Part shown: positions 8,263-15,896 of the stretch, one piece after another
How the letters are laid out: each line of letters starts with the position of its first letter
Position numbering within the stretch: the stretch's first letter is position 1
Origin: Halorubrum halophilum
Lineage (GTDB): Archaea > Halobacteriota > Halobacteria > Halobacteriales > Haloferacaceae
Length of the DNA stretch: 64,000 bases
Direction of reading: 5' to 3'
Assembly: GCF_000739595.1 (NCBI RefSeq)
Contig: NZ_BBJP01000023.1
Location: 186,001-250,000, forward strand
Made by a program: the position numbers and the translations under genes
Notes under the pieces: model-generated
The model's input: the letters and a program-made list of their open reading frames with translations, nothing else
What the model was told of the DNA's origin: nothing
Databases searched by the model: none

Positions 8263-9098
8263 TCGCGGAGCGCGTCCTCCCGCTGCGTCGCTTCGAGGGT
8301 GTCCTCCTCGACGTGGGTCGCGACGACCGCGGGCTTGTACGCGCCGCCCTCGAAGAGATCGTGGTCGCCGACGGACGACTCCACCATCCGAGTGAACGCC
8401 CGGCGCTCGGCCGGGAGGTGGCCGTAGATGACCTCCTCCTCGACGAGGTCGTAGACGGGGATCCGGGGCGTGAGCAGGGTGTTCTCGCCGACGATAGAGT
8501 TCTCCCCGACGCGGAAGCCCGAGGTGACGCGGCAGCCGGCGCCGAGCGAGACGCCGTCCTCGATTATCACCGGCGCGTCCTCCACCGGTTCGAGGACGCC
8601 GCCGATCAGCGTGTTGGCGCCGAGCTTGACGTTTTCGCCGAGCTGGGCACAGGAGCCGACCGTGTCACACGAGTCGACGAGGGTGCCGTCGCCGACGTAC
8701 GCCCCCATGTTGACGAACGAGGGGCTCATCATGATGCAGTCGCTGCCGAGGTACGCGCCGCGGCGGATCGCGGTCCCGTCCGGCGTGTTGCGGGTGCCGC
8801 GCTCGCCGAGGTCGTCGGTGTCGCGCAGCGGGAGCACGTCGTGGTAGGTGACGCCGCCGTACTCGCGCGCCTCGGTCTCGCGCAGGCCGAAGTTGAGCAG
8901 GATGCCCCGCTTGACCCACTCGTTGGCCTCCCACGAGGTCACGTCGTCGCCGGTCTTCTCGGCGGCGCGGACCTCGCCGGCCTCCAGCGCGGCGAGGAAC
9001 TCGTCGACGACGGCGGCGTCCTCGTCGGTCGCGTCGGCGGCGGTCAGCCCGTCCTGATAGCGGTCCCACAGATCGGATACGTCGGCTTCGAGCGTCAT
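8259..9098 (-). CDS. dapD: 2,3,4,5-tetrahydropyridine-2,6-dicarboxylate N-succinyltransferase
   Basis: A 279-residue left-handed beta-helix acyltransferase. Hexapeptide repeats run from about residue 110 to 225, for example RRGAYLGSDCIMMSPSFVN, GAYVGDGTLVDS, GSCAQLGENVKLG and ENSIVGENTLLTP. It transfers succinate from succinyl-CoA to tetrahydrodipicolinate, which assigns this operon to the succinylase branch. A 57-nt gap separates it from dapB, the only real gap in the operon, and this gap holds a good TATA box (9123-9132), so dapD and the genes after it may have their own promoter. The dapC-type aminotransferase needed next is not in the cluster. Confidence 0.93.
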   Translation of the reverse strand: MTLEADVSDLWDRYQDGLTAADATDEDAAVVDEFLAALEAGEVRAAEKTGDDVTSWEANEWVKRGILLNFGLRETEAREYGGVTYHDVLPLRDTDDLGERGTRNTPDGTAIRRGAYLGSDCIMMSPSFVNMGAYVGDGTLVDSCDTVGSCAQLGENVKLGANTLIGGVLEPVEDAPVIIEDGVSLGAGCRVTSGFRVGENSIVGENTLLTPRIPVYDLVEEEVIYGHLPAERRAFTRMVESSVGDHDLFEGGAYKPAVVATHVEEDTLEATQREDALRE

Positions 9099-9122
9099 TG
9101 AGTGGTGTATAGATGAGTATCG

Positions 9123-9132
9123 GTATTTATTC
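9123..9132 (-). promoter_or_regulatory. Internal TATA box upstream of dapD
   Basis: The minus strand reads GAATAAATAC here, centred about 29 nt before the dapD ATG. The surrounding 57-nt gap is clearly more AT-rich than the flanking genes. This suggests a second promoter for dapD-lysA-dapF-dapE inside the lysine operon. Confidence 0.55.
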
Positions 9133-9155
9133 GTCGATGTGTGTATGCTCTGTAG

Positions 9156-9947
9156 TTATTCCGGAGCGTCTCCAGCGTCCAGCACGTCGCCGAACCCGTA
9201 CCAGCCGGGCTCGCGGTCGGCGAGCCAGTCGGCGGCGTCGAGCGCGCCCTCGGCGAACACCCCGCGGTCGCCGGCGCGGTGCGTGAGTTCGATCGATTCC
9301 CGGTTCCCCGCGAACAGCACCTCGTGCTCGCCGGTCACGTCGCCCGCACGCCGGGCGTGGACGCCGATCTCGGTCTCCTCGCGGGGCGCGTCGCCCTCGC
9401 GCCCGTGGACGCGCCGGTCGAGGTCGTCACGAACAGATTCCACGTCATCGAGGATCGACTTTGCGGTGCCCGAGGGGGCGTCGCGCTTGGCGTTGTGGTG
9501 CGTCTCCGTCAGCTCCACGTCGTAGCCGGGGAGCGCGGCCGCGGCCTCGCGGACCGCGCGACGGAGCGCGGCGACGCCCCGCGCGAAGTTCGACGCCTTG
9601 AGCACCGGGATCGACTCGCTCGCAGCCCGGAGATCGCCGAGCTGTGCGTCCGCGAATCCGGTCGTCCCCGTGACTACCGGCACGCCCGCGTCGGCGCAGG
9701 TCTCGGCGTACGTGACCGCCGAGTCGGGCCCAGTGAAGTCGACGAGCGCGTCGGGCTCCGCGGCCGCGAGCAGCTCGTCGAGCCGGTTGGCGTCCTCGAC
9801 CGCGACTCCCGCCACGGGGTCGGTCGGGGTGCGGTTGACCGCGACCGCGACGGCGACGCGCTCGCGGTCGGCGGCGGCCGAGATGACTTCGCGGCCCATT
9901 CGGCCGCCGGCGCCGGTAACGGCGATGGACAACGGCTCGCCGCTCAT
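9156..9947 (-). CDS. dapB: 4-hydroxy-tetrahydrodipicolinate reductase
   Basis: A 263-residue DapB. The N-terminal nucleotide-binding loop is AVTGAGGRMGREVI (the GxGGRMG signature), followed by ALVDFTGPDSAVTYAE and VVTGTTGF. The catalytic helix is recognisable in LTETHHNAKRDAPSGTAKS, with the paired histidines and lysine. It reduces hydroxytetrahydrodipicolinate with NAD(P)H. It overlaps dapA by four bases and is the second gene in the operon. Confidence 0.96.
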   Translation of the reverse strand: MSGEPLSIAVTGAGGRMGREVISAAADRERVAVAVAVNRTPTDPVAGVAVEDANRLDELLAAAEPDALVDFTGPDSAVTYAETCADAGVPVVTGTTGFADAQLGDLRAASESIPVLKASNFARGVAALRRAVREAAAALPGYDVELTETHHNAKRDAPSGTAKSILDDVESVRDDLDRRVHGREGDAPREETEIGVHARRAGDVTGEHEVLFAGNRESIELTHRAGDRGVFAEGALDAADWLADREPGWYGFGDVLDAGDAPE

Positions 9948-10942
9948 TCGCTGCCTCCCGTCGCGGGCTCGACGGCCTCGGGATCGACGGCGCCGGGCGC
10001 GCGCTCGTCGTACTCGGCCAGCAGCTCGCGCAGAATCTCGCGTCGGTCCTCGGAGAGCCGCGAGAGCGGTGAGCGGACGCGGGGACCGCCCCGGCCGCGG
10101 ATGTGCATCGCCTCCTTCACCGGGATCGGATTCGTCTCGGCGAACAGCTCGCGAACGAGCGGCGCCAGCTCGTGGTGGAGCGCCCGTGCCCGGTCGTAGT
10201 CGCCCGAGAGCGCGGCGCCGACCATCGCGCAGGACCGCTCCGGCTCGACGTTGGCGACGACACTGATCGTGCCGGTGCCGCCGATCGAGAGCACGGGCAG
10301 CGTGAGCCCGTCGTCGCCGGAGAGCACCGAGAACGCCTCGTCGCGGGTGCGCTCGATCACCTCGCTGACGAGGTTCAGGTCCCCGGAGGCGGCCTTGTAC
10401 CCCTGGATGTTCGGGTGTTCGGCGAGCTCGACGGTCACGTCGACCGGGATCGACTGACCCGTTCGGCTCGGGACGTTGTAGACGATCTGCGGGAGGTCGA
10501 CCTCGTCGGCGATAGTGCGGTAGTGTTCGAGGAAGCCGGCGGGCTCGGGCTTGTTGTAGTACGGGGAGATGAGGAGGAGCCCGTCCGCGCCCGCGTCGGC
10601 GGCGCGTCGAGAGAGCGACAGCGCCTCGGCGGTGTTGTTGGAGCCAGTGCCGGCGATGACGGGAATATCGTCGACGGCGTCGCGGACCGTCTCGATCACG
10701 TCGACGTGCTCGTCGTGGGTCATCGTCGCCGACTCGCCGGTGGATCCGACGGGGACGACCCCGTCGACGCCGGCGCGTTCGAGGGTGCGGGCGTTGTCAG
10801 CGAGCTGTTCGTGGTCGACCTCGTCGTCGTCCGTGAACGGGGTCGTCATTGCCGGGTAGACGCCCTCAAAGGGTTCGTCGGTTCGGTCTCGCTCGCTCGC
10901 GCTCTGTGCGCCGTAGGGTGTCGTGGTCGTGGTGTCCGTCAT
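9944..10942 (-). CDS. dapA: 4-hydroxy-tetrahydrodipicolinate synthase
   Basis: A 332-residue DapA, first enzyme of the lysine branch, condensing pyruvate with aspartate semialdehyde. The class I aldolase Lys is in GYKAASGD, the catalytic Tyr in QIVYNVPSRTG, and the substrate loop in PVGSTGESATMTHDEH. The start at 10942 adds about 25 Thr/Ser-rich residues (DTTTTTPYGAQSASE) before the conserved GVYPAMTTPF. No nearer in-frame start exists except the internal MTTPF Met, which would cut into the first strand. No TATA box is seen at leaderless distance, so a 5' leader is likely. Confidence 0.94.
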   Translation of the reverse strand: MTDTTTTTPYGAQSASERDRTDEPFEGVYPAMTTPFTDDDEVDHEQLADNARTLERAGVDGVVPVGSTGESATMTHDEHVDVIETVRDAVDDIPVIAGTGSNNTAEALSLSRRAADAGADGLLLISPYYNKPEPAGFLEHYRTIADEVDLPQIVYNVPSRTGQSIPVDVTVELAEHPNIQGYKAASGDLNLVSEVIERTRDEAFSVLSGDDGLTLPVLSIGGTGTISVVANVEPERSCAMVGAALSGDYDRARALHHELAPLVRELFAETNPIPVKEAMHIRGRGGPRVRSPLSRLSEDRREILRELLAEYDERAPGAVDPEAVEPATGGSE

Positions 10943-11147
10943 GGGTGGGCGGTCAGTGTCTGGTCGGTGTCTGCGGTCGGTCAGGGGACGGTGCGCGCGG
11001 GTCGGGGGTCGTCCGGGACGGGGTCGCCACTCCCGCCGGTGGACGGTTCACGCGCGTTTTTTCGAGAAGAGCCGCGTCGCTGTCGGCGTCGGCGAGCCGC
11101 GTTCGGACGCGGGTCGAATCACACCTCGGTATGCGTCTTTGGCTCGC

Positions 11148-11154
11148 TTATAGA
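11148..11154 (-). promoter_or_regulatory. Candidate TATA box for the lysine operon
   Basis: The minus strand reads CTATAAG. It is the only TATA-like element on that strand in the 320-bp region. Transcription starting about 27 nt downstream would leave a leader of roughly 180 nt before dapA, which is unusual for a haloarchaeal gene. Confidence 0.35.
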
Positions 11155-11230
11155 TTGCGCCTCGGGTCGAAACTGCCGCTCCGGCCCGTCGCGCCCCTCG
11201 TCGATCGCGTCCGGTCGCCCACGTACATCC

Positions 11231-11239
11231 TTTTAATAA
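11231..11239 (+). promoter_or_regulatory. TATA box of the HD hydrolase gene
   Basis: TTTTAATAA is centred 28 nt before the ATG at 11263, the textbook arrangement for leaderless transcription in haloarchaea. It supports 11263 as the true start over upstream in-frame codons. Confidence 0.65.
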
Positions 11240-11262
11240 CTCGCCGCGTCCTCATCGATCTC

Positions 11263-12165
11263 ATGACCGACTCCTCAGACGCCGAGTCCGACCCCGCCGG
11301 ATCCGACCCGGTCGACGCCCTCGACGACGCGGACCGCGACATCGATCGCGACGCGGACCGCGACGCGGACCGCCACGAGTACCACCCCGACCGGGAGCAC
11401 GCCTTCCCCGACGACCGGCTCAACGAGATGCTCGGCCGGATCGACTCGAACCCGGAGATCACGGCGTACCTGGAGGCGCAGAACGTCAACCCGGTCGACC
11501 GGAAGGGGTACAACGACCACGGGACGAAACACGTCGAGATCGTCCGGGACCGCGCGCTCCGGCTGTACGACCTGCTGAAGGCCGGCGGCGTCGAGTTCAA
11601 CGGCGCCCGTCAGCAGGGGCTCGACGAGGCCGACGAGCCGGTGATCATCGCCCTCGCGGCGACGCTCCACGACATCGGCCACGTCGTCCACCGCCACGAC
11701 CACCCGTACTACTCGATCCCGCTCGCGGCCGACTTCCTCGACGACTTCCTCCCCTCCTTCTACGACGTTCCGGACCAGGTGCGGATCAAAGCCGAGGTGC
11801 TCCACGCCATCCTCTGTCACCACACCGAAGAGCAGCCGCTGACCCGCGAGGCCGGCATCGTCCGCATCGCCGACGGCCTCGACATGGAGCGCGGGCGCTC
11901 GCGGGTCCCCTACGAGGAGGGCGGCCGCGGCATCAACACCGTCTCCTCGCAGGCGATCGAGCGCGTTTCCCTCCGAGAGGGGGACGAGACTCCGGCGCAG
12001 GTCGTGATCCGGATGAACAACGCGGCCGGCGTCTACCAGGTCGACTCGCTGCTCAAAGCGAAGATCGAGGGGTCGCTGCTCGAAGACCAGATCCGGACGA
12101 TCGCGATCAACACCCACCGGGACGACGACGGCAACGGATCGATCGTCGATCGGATCGAGCTGTAG
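11263..12165 (+). CDS. HD-superfamily metal-dependent phosphohydrolase
   Basis: A 300-residue HD-domain protein. Metal-binding motifs appear as NDHGTKHVEIV near residue 85, ATLHDIGHVVHRHDH near residue 135 (the HD doublet), LHAILCHHTEE near residue 185 and VRIADGLDMERG near residue 205. The substrate is probably a nucleotide or cyclic nucleotide, but it cannot be read from sequence. The first 40 residues are a low-complexity acidic tail with DRDADRDADR repeats, likely a halophilic surface extension. It is transcribed away from the lysine operon. Confidence 0.88.
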   Translation: MTDSSDAESDPAGSDPVDALDDADRDIDRDADRDADRHEYHPDREHAFPDDRLNEMLGRIDSNPEITAYLEAQNVNPVDRKGYNDHGTKHVEIVRDRALRLYDLLKAGGVEFNGARQQGLDEADEPVIIALAATLHDIGHVVHRHDHPYYSIPLAADFLDDFLPSFYDVPDQVRIKAEVLHAILCHHTEEQPLTREAGIVRIADGLDMERGRSRVPYEEGGRGINTVSSQAIERVSLREGDETPAQVVIRMNNAAGVYQVDSLLKAKIEGSLLEDQIRTIAINTHRDDDGNGSIVDRIEL

Positions 12166-12233
12166 TCCGCCTCTGCCACTCCGTCCGCGTCTCGTGTCGC
12201 AACGGCTTTGCGGGTGGCCGCGATAGCCGAGGT

Positions 12234-12755
12234 ATGAGCGACGCAGCGGCCCTCGCGGACCTGCGGACCGGCGCCGACTACCAGTTCGGCGCCGGCGCGG
12301 GCGACGCGCTGTTCCCCCCGGATGAGACGCTGACTCTCCGGCGGTCGAGCGGCGGCCGCCCCCGACAGGTGATCGTCGGCGACGTGGACGGGGACCCCGG
12401 CAGCTCGGAGGGCGACCGGCTCGTCTCGTACGGGACGGACGGGCGGTTCACCCTCGGCGTCGCCGGCGGGGACCGGCTCCGCGAGGCGTTCGCGGCCCCG
12501 CGGCACCGGATGGTCGTGGGCGAGGAGAGCGAGCCGTTCGTCCGCGAGGGGCGCAACACCTTCGCGAAGTTCGTGACCGCGGCCGACGACGGGATCCGCC
12601 CCGGCGACGAGGTGCTCGTCGTCGACGAGGACGACGCGCTGTTCGCGGTCGGGCGGGCCGAACTCTCCGGCGCCGAGGCCGAGGCCTTCGCGAGCGGGGT
12701 CGCGGTGAAGGTGCGGAACGGGGCCGGGAGCGACGGAAACGATATCGACGAGTAG
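12234..12755 (+). CDS. PUA-domain RNA-binding protein
   Basis: A 173-residue protein with a C-terminal PUA domain, seen in FVREGRNTFAKFVTAADD, IRPGDEVLVVDEDDALFAVGRAELSG and a final FASGVAVKVRNG. PUA domains bind structured RNA in tRNA- and rRNA-modifying enzymes. The N-terminal half (ADLRTGADYQFGAGAGDALFP) resembles the region before PUA in archaeosine transglycosylase relatives, but no catalytic domain is present. It may act as an accessory RNA-binding subunit. It follows the HD gene on the same strand with a 68-nt gap. Confidence 0.8.
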   Translation: MSDAAALADLRTGADYQFGAGAGDALFPPDETLTLRRSSGGRPRQVIVGDVDGDPGSSEGDRLVSYGTDGRFTLGVAGGDRLREAFAAPRHRMVVGEESEPFVREGRNTFAKFVTAADDGIRPGDEVLVVDEDDALFAVGRAELSGAEAEAFASGVAVKVRNGAGSDGNDIDE

Positions 12756-12796
12756 TGCGCTCTCAGCGCTTTTGAGGCGGCTTTCAGACTCATGCA

Positions 12797-13047
12797 TGTA
12801 CGGTGGCGCGTGCCGACGAGCAGCCGTCAGGCTGCGAGTCGCACGCGCGAGGGAGTCGGGCGCCCGGAGCAACGCGGAGGGCGACCGACGAGGCTGGGGA
12901 GGTGTGAGGCTGCGGTTGCGGTCGGGTGGGACTCAAAGGGGCAGCCGTGAGGCGGGCGCAGGCGACGCAAGCACCGCAAGGAGCGAGTGAAACGAGCGAC
13001 TGAGGAGCGCAGCGAGCGTGCGCCCGCCTCACGGCTGGGGCTTTGGA
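12797..13047 (+). repeat. 251-nt hairpin-rich element, copy 1 (candidate structured RNA)
   Basis: This is a near full-length homologue of 44241-44491 on the opposite strand. On the plus strand it folds into three hairpins. H1 is 12814-12841: stem CGAC/GTCG, an opposed GA/GA internal loop, stem GCAGCC/GGCTGC and loop GTCA. H2 has arms 12855-12865 and 12879-12889 with 10 of 11 pairs around the conserved loop GGAGCAACGCGGA. H3 has arms 12942-12960 and 13019-13037 (19 perfect pairs) around a 58-nt loop, extended by CAAAG/CTTTG outside a GGG/GGG internal loop. Stems differ from copy 2 by compensating changes. No clear TATA box precedes this copy. It fills most of the 450-bp gap before the ArsA gene; the rest shows nothing further beyond AT-rich sequence near 13070-13110. 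Confidence 0.85.
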
Positions 13048-13205
13048 GGTGATCTTTGTCGATCCGTCAACAGCCATATATAATCGATCGACGATAGCCA
13101 CTCCGTTCACTCGCGCTCTCGAATCACCGAATCTCCCAATCACCCACTACACGCCTCCGTATCGGGACCGACGGGTACACAAGCGGGCCGGACCCACGAC
13201 TCGGT

Positions 13206-14399
13206 ATGGACGATATCGACGTCGAGCCGGTGGATCGCGTCGAGGAGTCGGAGACCGAGGGAGACGAGAGCGTCGACCCCGCGAGCGACGAGACCGACCT
13301 CCCGACCGAAACCGACGCCGCCACGGACCTCCCGGTGGGCGTCGACGCCCCGGACTACGTCCTCTACGGCGGGAAGGGCGGGGTCGGGAAGACGACGATG
13401 GCGGCCGCGACCGGGCTCGCCTCGGCGGCCGGCGGGGTGAACACCTTGGTGGTCTCCACCGACCCGGCCCACTCGCTGTCCGACACCTACGAGACGGAGA
13501 TCCCGGCGGAACCGTCGCGCATCCGCGAGGACATCCCGCTGTACGCCGCCGAGATCGACCCCGACGACGCGATGGATGAGGGGATGTTCGGCGCGGACGG
13601 CGACCCCCTCGGCGGGATGGGCGAGATGGGGGACGCGATGGGCGGGATGATGGGCGGCGCGGACGGCCCCGCCGGCGACGCGGAAGACGGGGAGGCCGGC
13701 CTCGGCTCCCTCCTCGGCGGCACGATGCCCGGCGCCGACGAGGCGGCCGCGATGCGCCAGCTGCTGGAGTACCTCGACGACCCGCGGTTCGACCGGGTCG
13801 TCGTCGACACCGCGCCGACGGGGCACACCCTCCGGCTCCTCCAACTGCCCGAGATCATGGACTCGATGATCGGCCGGGTGATGAAGCTCCGCAACCGCTT
13901 CTCCGGGATGATGGACGGGATCAAGGGGATGTTCGGCGGCGGGGACGACGACGCCGACCCCTCCGCCGACCTCGACGAGCTCCGCGAGCGGATCGAGCGC
14001 CTCCGGAGCGTGCTGCGGGACCCCGCGAAGACCGACTTCCGCGTGGTGACGATCCCCGAGGAGATGAGCGTCGCGGAGTCCGAGCGGCTCGTCGCGCGGC
14101 TCGACGAGTTCGGGATTCCGGTGAACACGCTCGTCGTGAATCGCGTGATGGAGGGTATCGGCGACGTGACCGGGACAGACGCGGACGACGGGAGCGCGCC
14201 GACGATCGACCCCGACTGGATCGTCGAGCCGAACCCGGACACCTGCGAGTTCTGCGCGCGCCGGTGGGAGGTCCAGCAGGCGGCGCTGCGCCGGGCGACG
14301 GACCTGTTCCGCGGGCGCGACGTGAAGCGCGTGCCCCTGCTCGCGAAGGAGGTCCGCGGGGAGGCCGCGCTGCGGGTCGTGGCCGCGTGTCTGCGCTAG
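13206..14399 (+). CDS. ArsA/Get3-family ATPase with Met/Gly-rich insert
   Basis: A 397-residue P-loop ATPase of the ArsA/Get3 family. The deviant Walker A GGKGGVGKTT is at residues 55-64 after an acidic tail, switch I is VSTDPAHSLSDT and switch II is DTAPTGHTLRLLQLP. A CEFC zinc-type motif near residue 345 matches the dimer-clasp cysteines of Get3. Arsenite-binding cysteines of ArsA pumps are not seen, which favours a tail-anchored-protein targeting role. Residues about 121-175 form an unusual Met/Gly-rich insert (GGMGEMGDAMGGMMGG). It ends four bases into the convergent gene at 14396. Confidence 0.88.
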   Translation: MDDIDVEPVDRVEESETEGDESVDPASDETDLPTETDAATDLPVGVDAPDYVLYGGKGGVGKTTMAAATGLASAAGGVNTLVVSTDPAHSLSDTYETEIPAEPSRIREDIPLYAAEIDPDDAMDEGMFGADGDPLGGMGEMGDAMGGMMGGADGPAGDAEDGEAGLGSLLGGTMPGADEAAAMRQLLEYLDDPRFDRVVVDTAPTGHTLRLLQLPEIMDSMIGRVMKLRNRFSGMMDGIKGMFGGGDDDADPSADLDELRERIERLRSVLRDPAKTDFRVVTIPEEMSVAESERLVARLDEFGIPVNTLVVNRVMEGIGDVTGTDADDGSAPTIDPDWIVEPNPDTCEFCARRWEVQQAALRRATDLFRGRDVKRVPLLAKEVRGEAALRVVAACLR

Positions 14400-15049
14400 G
14401 ACCGTTCGTCTAACGCCCCGTACAGCCCCTCCCGGACCCGCTCCGCGACGCCGGTGAGATGTGCCTGACCGAAGAGCGCCACGAGGAGCGCGCCCACGGA
14501 GTTGTACGTCAGGTCCGCCACGGTGTCGTCGAGCCCGAACTGGGCGAGCGGCATCTCGATGCCCGTCTCGTCGGCGAGGATGTCGAGCCCGAACTCGAAC
14601 AGCTCCCAGACGACGCCGAACGCGAGCACCACCACGAGGATGAACACGAACGCGAACCGCGACGGGATGTATATCTCGTCGCTGTGGAGGTCCACCGCGC
14701 GTAGCGTCGTGTACCCCGCGCCGGCGACCAGCGACGCCGACAGCGCGTGCGTGAGGTGGTCCCACCACGGGACGCGGGCGTAGAACCCGGCGGATCCGAC
14801 GGTGTGTAACAGCACTGCCGTCGTGATCCACACGCCGAGCCACGGGTCGAGCGGGATGTCGTAGTTCCGTTCGAGCAGGGCCGGGATGAACGTGACGAAC
14901 AGGCCGAGCCCGCCGTTAGTGATCGCCTTCGGCTGGCCGTAGGCCACGCCGTACCCGACGATGGCGACGAGCAGGATCTGCATCGCCCTGGTGAGCCGCC
15001 GCTGGGTCCGCAGCGACGGGCGGGCGCGGAGGGCGCCGCGGACGCTCAT
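14396..15049 (-). CDS. Multi-spanning membrane protein, DUF2238/YjdF-like
   Basis: A 217-residue integral membrane protein with about five hydrophobic helices. The conserved patches YARVPWWDHLTHALSASL and FGVVWELFEFGLDI resemble the YjdF/DUF2238 family, whose biochemical role is unknown. The start at 15049 (MSVRGALRARPS) is chosen because it overlaps the stop of the upstream gene by four bases; a longer open frame upstream is out of register with that gene and Arg-rich. It forms a two-gene operon with the next entry. Confidence 0.75.
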   Translation of the reverse strand: MSVRGALRARPSLRTQRRLTRAMQILLVAIVGYGVAYGQPKAITNGGLGLFVTFIPALLERNYDIPLDPWLGVWITTAVLLHTVGSAGFYARVPWWDHLTHALSASLVAGAGYTTLRAVDLHSDEIYIPSRFAFVFILVVVLAFGVVWELFEFGLDILADETGIEMPLAQFGLDDTVADLTYNSVGALLVALFGQAHLTGVAERVREGLYGALDERS

Positions 15050-15807
15050 CGGCGCACCACCCACCCTATCGCGCGGCGGAGCCGCGCCGTGCGCCGCCGG
15101 AAGTAGGAGTCGAAGAGGACACCGGCGACGAGTCCGGCCAGCGTCACGTAGATCCACTCGATCATCAGCGCCTCGTTGGTCGTCAGGAACTCGGTGCCGA
15201 GCAGCCGATCTGCGTTCCACCGCAGGATCGTCCACGCGGCCGCCGTCGCCATCGTGGCCATCACGACGAAGACCACGGCGAACCAGTGTGTCACGCGTAG
15301 CGTGGTGAACATCTGGAGTTCCACGGTGATGATCAGCGCGAACGCGGCGATCGCGAGGTACGTCGCGAACGTCCCGAGTTCGCCACCGAGGAGCGCACGC
15401 ACCAGCACCGGCAACAGCGCCAGCCCGAGCACCTCCCACGGGAGCATCACCCGCGGGTCCCGCGCCGCGACCGCCGGCGCCACCACGACGGCGGCCATCG
15501 CGGCGACGAGGGCCATCGGCAGGAGGTCGAAGTCGAGCAGGCTCTCGACGAAGACGGCGACGAGCACCGCCACCATCGCCCACGCGATCAGCGCGTTCGT
15601 CCGCCCGCTACGGAACAGTCGCGCCAGCCGGTCCTCGATGGCGTTCCCCTCCGGGATATCCGGCTCGGGGGCGGCCGGATCGGGACTGGACGGATCGAGG
15701 TCGTCCAGGTCGGAGTCGGCCAGGTCGGAGTCGGCCGGATCGCCCCCGTCGACCTCGGCCTCGGAATCCCCGTCCGGGGCGTCCACCCCGGATCGGTCGG
15801 TAGTCAT
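15046..15807 (-). CDS. Membrane protein with acidic cytoplasmic N terminus
   Basis: A 253-residue protein: about 75 residues of acidic low-complexity sequence rich in Asp, Ser and Pro, then six or so transmembrane helices (for example TNALIAWAMVAVLVAVFVES and ALVAAMAAVVVAPAV). No enzyme motif is recognised. It is co-transcribed and translationally coupled with the DUF2238-like protein, which suggests they act together in the membrane, but the role is unknown. Confidence 0.7.
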   Translation of the reverse strand: MTTDRSGVDAPDGDSEAEVDGGDPADSDLADSDLDDLDPSSPDPAAPEPDIPEGNAIEDRLARLFRSGRTNALIAWAMVAVLVAVFVESLLDFDLLPMALVAAMAAVVVAPAVAARDPRVMLPWEVLGLALLPVLVRALLGGELGTFATYLAIAAFALIITVELQMFTTLRVTHWFAVVFVVMATMATAAAWTILRWNADRLLGTEFLTTNEALMIEWIYVTLAGLVAGVLFDSYFRRRTARLRRAIGWVVRR

Positions 15808-15896
15808 GCCTTCCCTTCAGACCGGCCCCACTATATGGGTTGCCTTGCGACACGGCGAACGAACGCCCTTTTACCCCTCACGTCCCTCCGTTCGCT

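Larger units (their letters stand above)
10943..11262. other. 320-bp divergent intergenic region, dapA / HD gene
   Basis: No protein gene or RNA gene is recognised here. It holds a leaderless-type TATA box for the HD gene at 11231-11239, and a TATA-like CTATAAG on the minus strand near 11148-11154 that would give dapA a leader of about 180 nt. There is one T6 run on the plus strand at about 11050. Confidence 0.6.

Noticed and set aside
12961-13018. The 58-nt H3 loop as a CRISPR-like or direct-repeat array (repeated GAGCGA motifs)
   Set aside because: The short GAGCGA/GCGAGC motifs have no regular period and are part of the element's own fold.
12790-13143. Minus-strand open frame across element copy 1, and the similar plus-strand frame at 44257-44532 across copy 2
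   Set aside because: The peptides share patches (CARLT, HTSPASS, LRVAP) but only because the DNA is homologous. The frame shifts between the copies and indels are not multiples of three, while the RNA stems are preserved. This argues against coding.
14396-15583. A 395-residue version of the DUF2238-like protein
   Set aside because: The extra N-terminal part lies out of frame over the upstream membrane-protein gene and is Arg/Gly-rich. The ATG at 15049 with its four-base overlap is far more likely.
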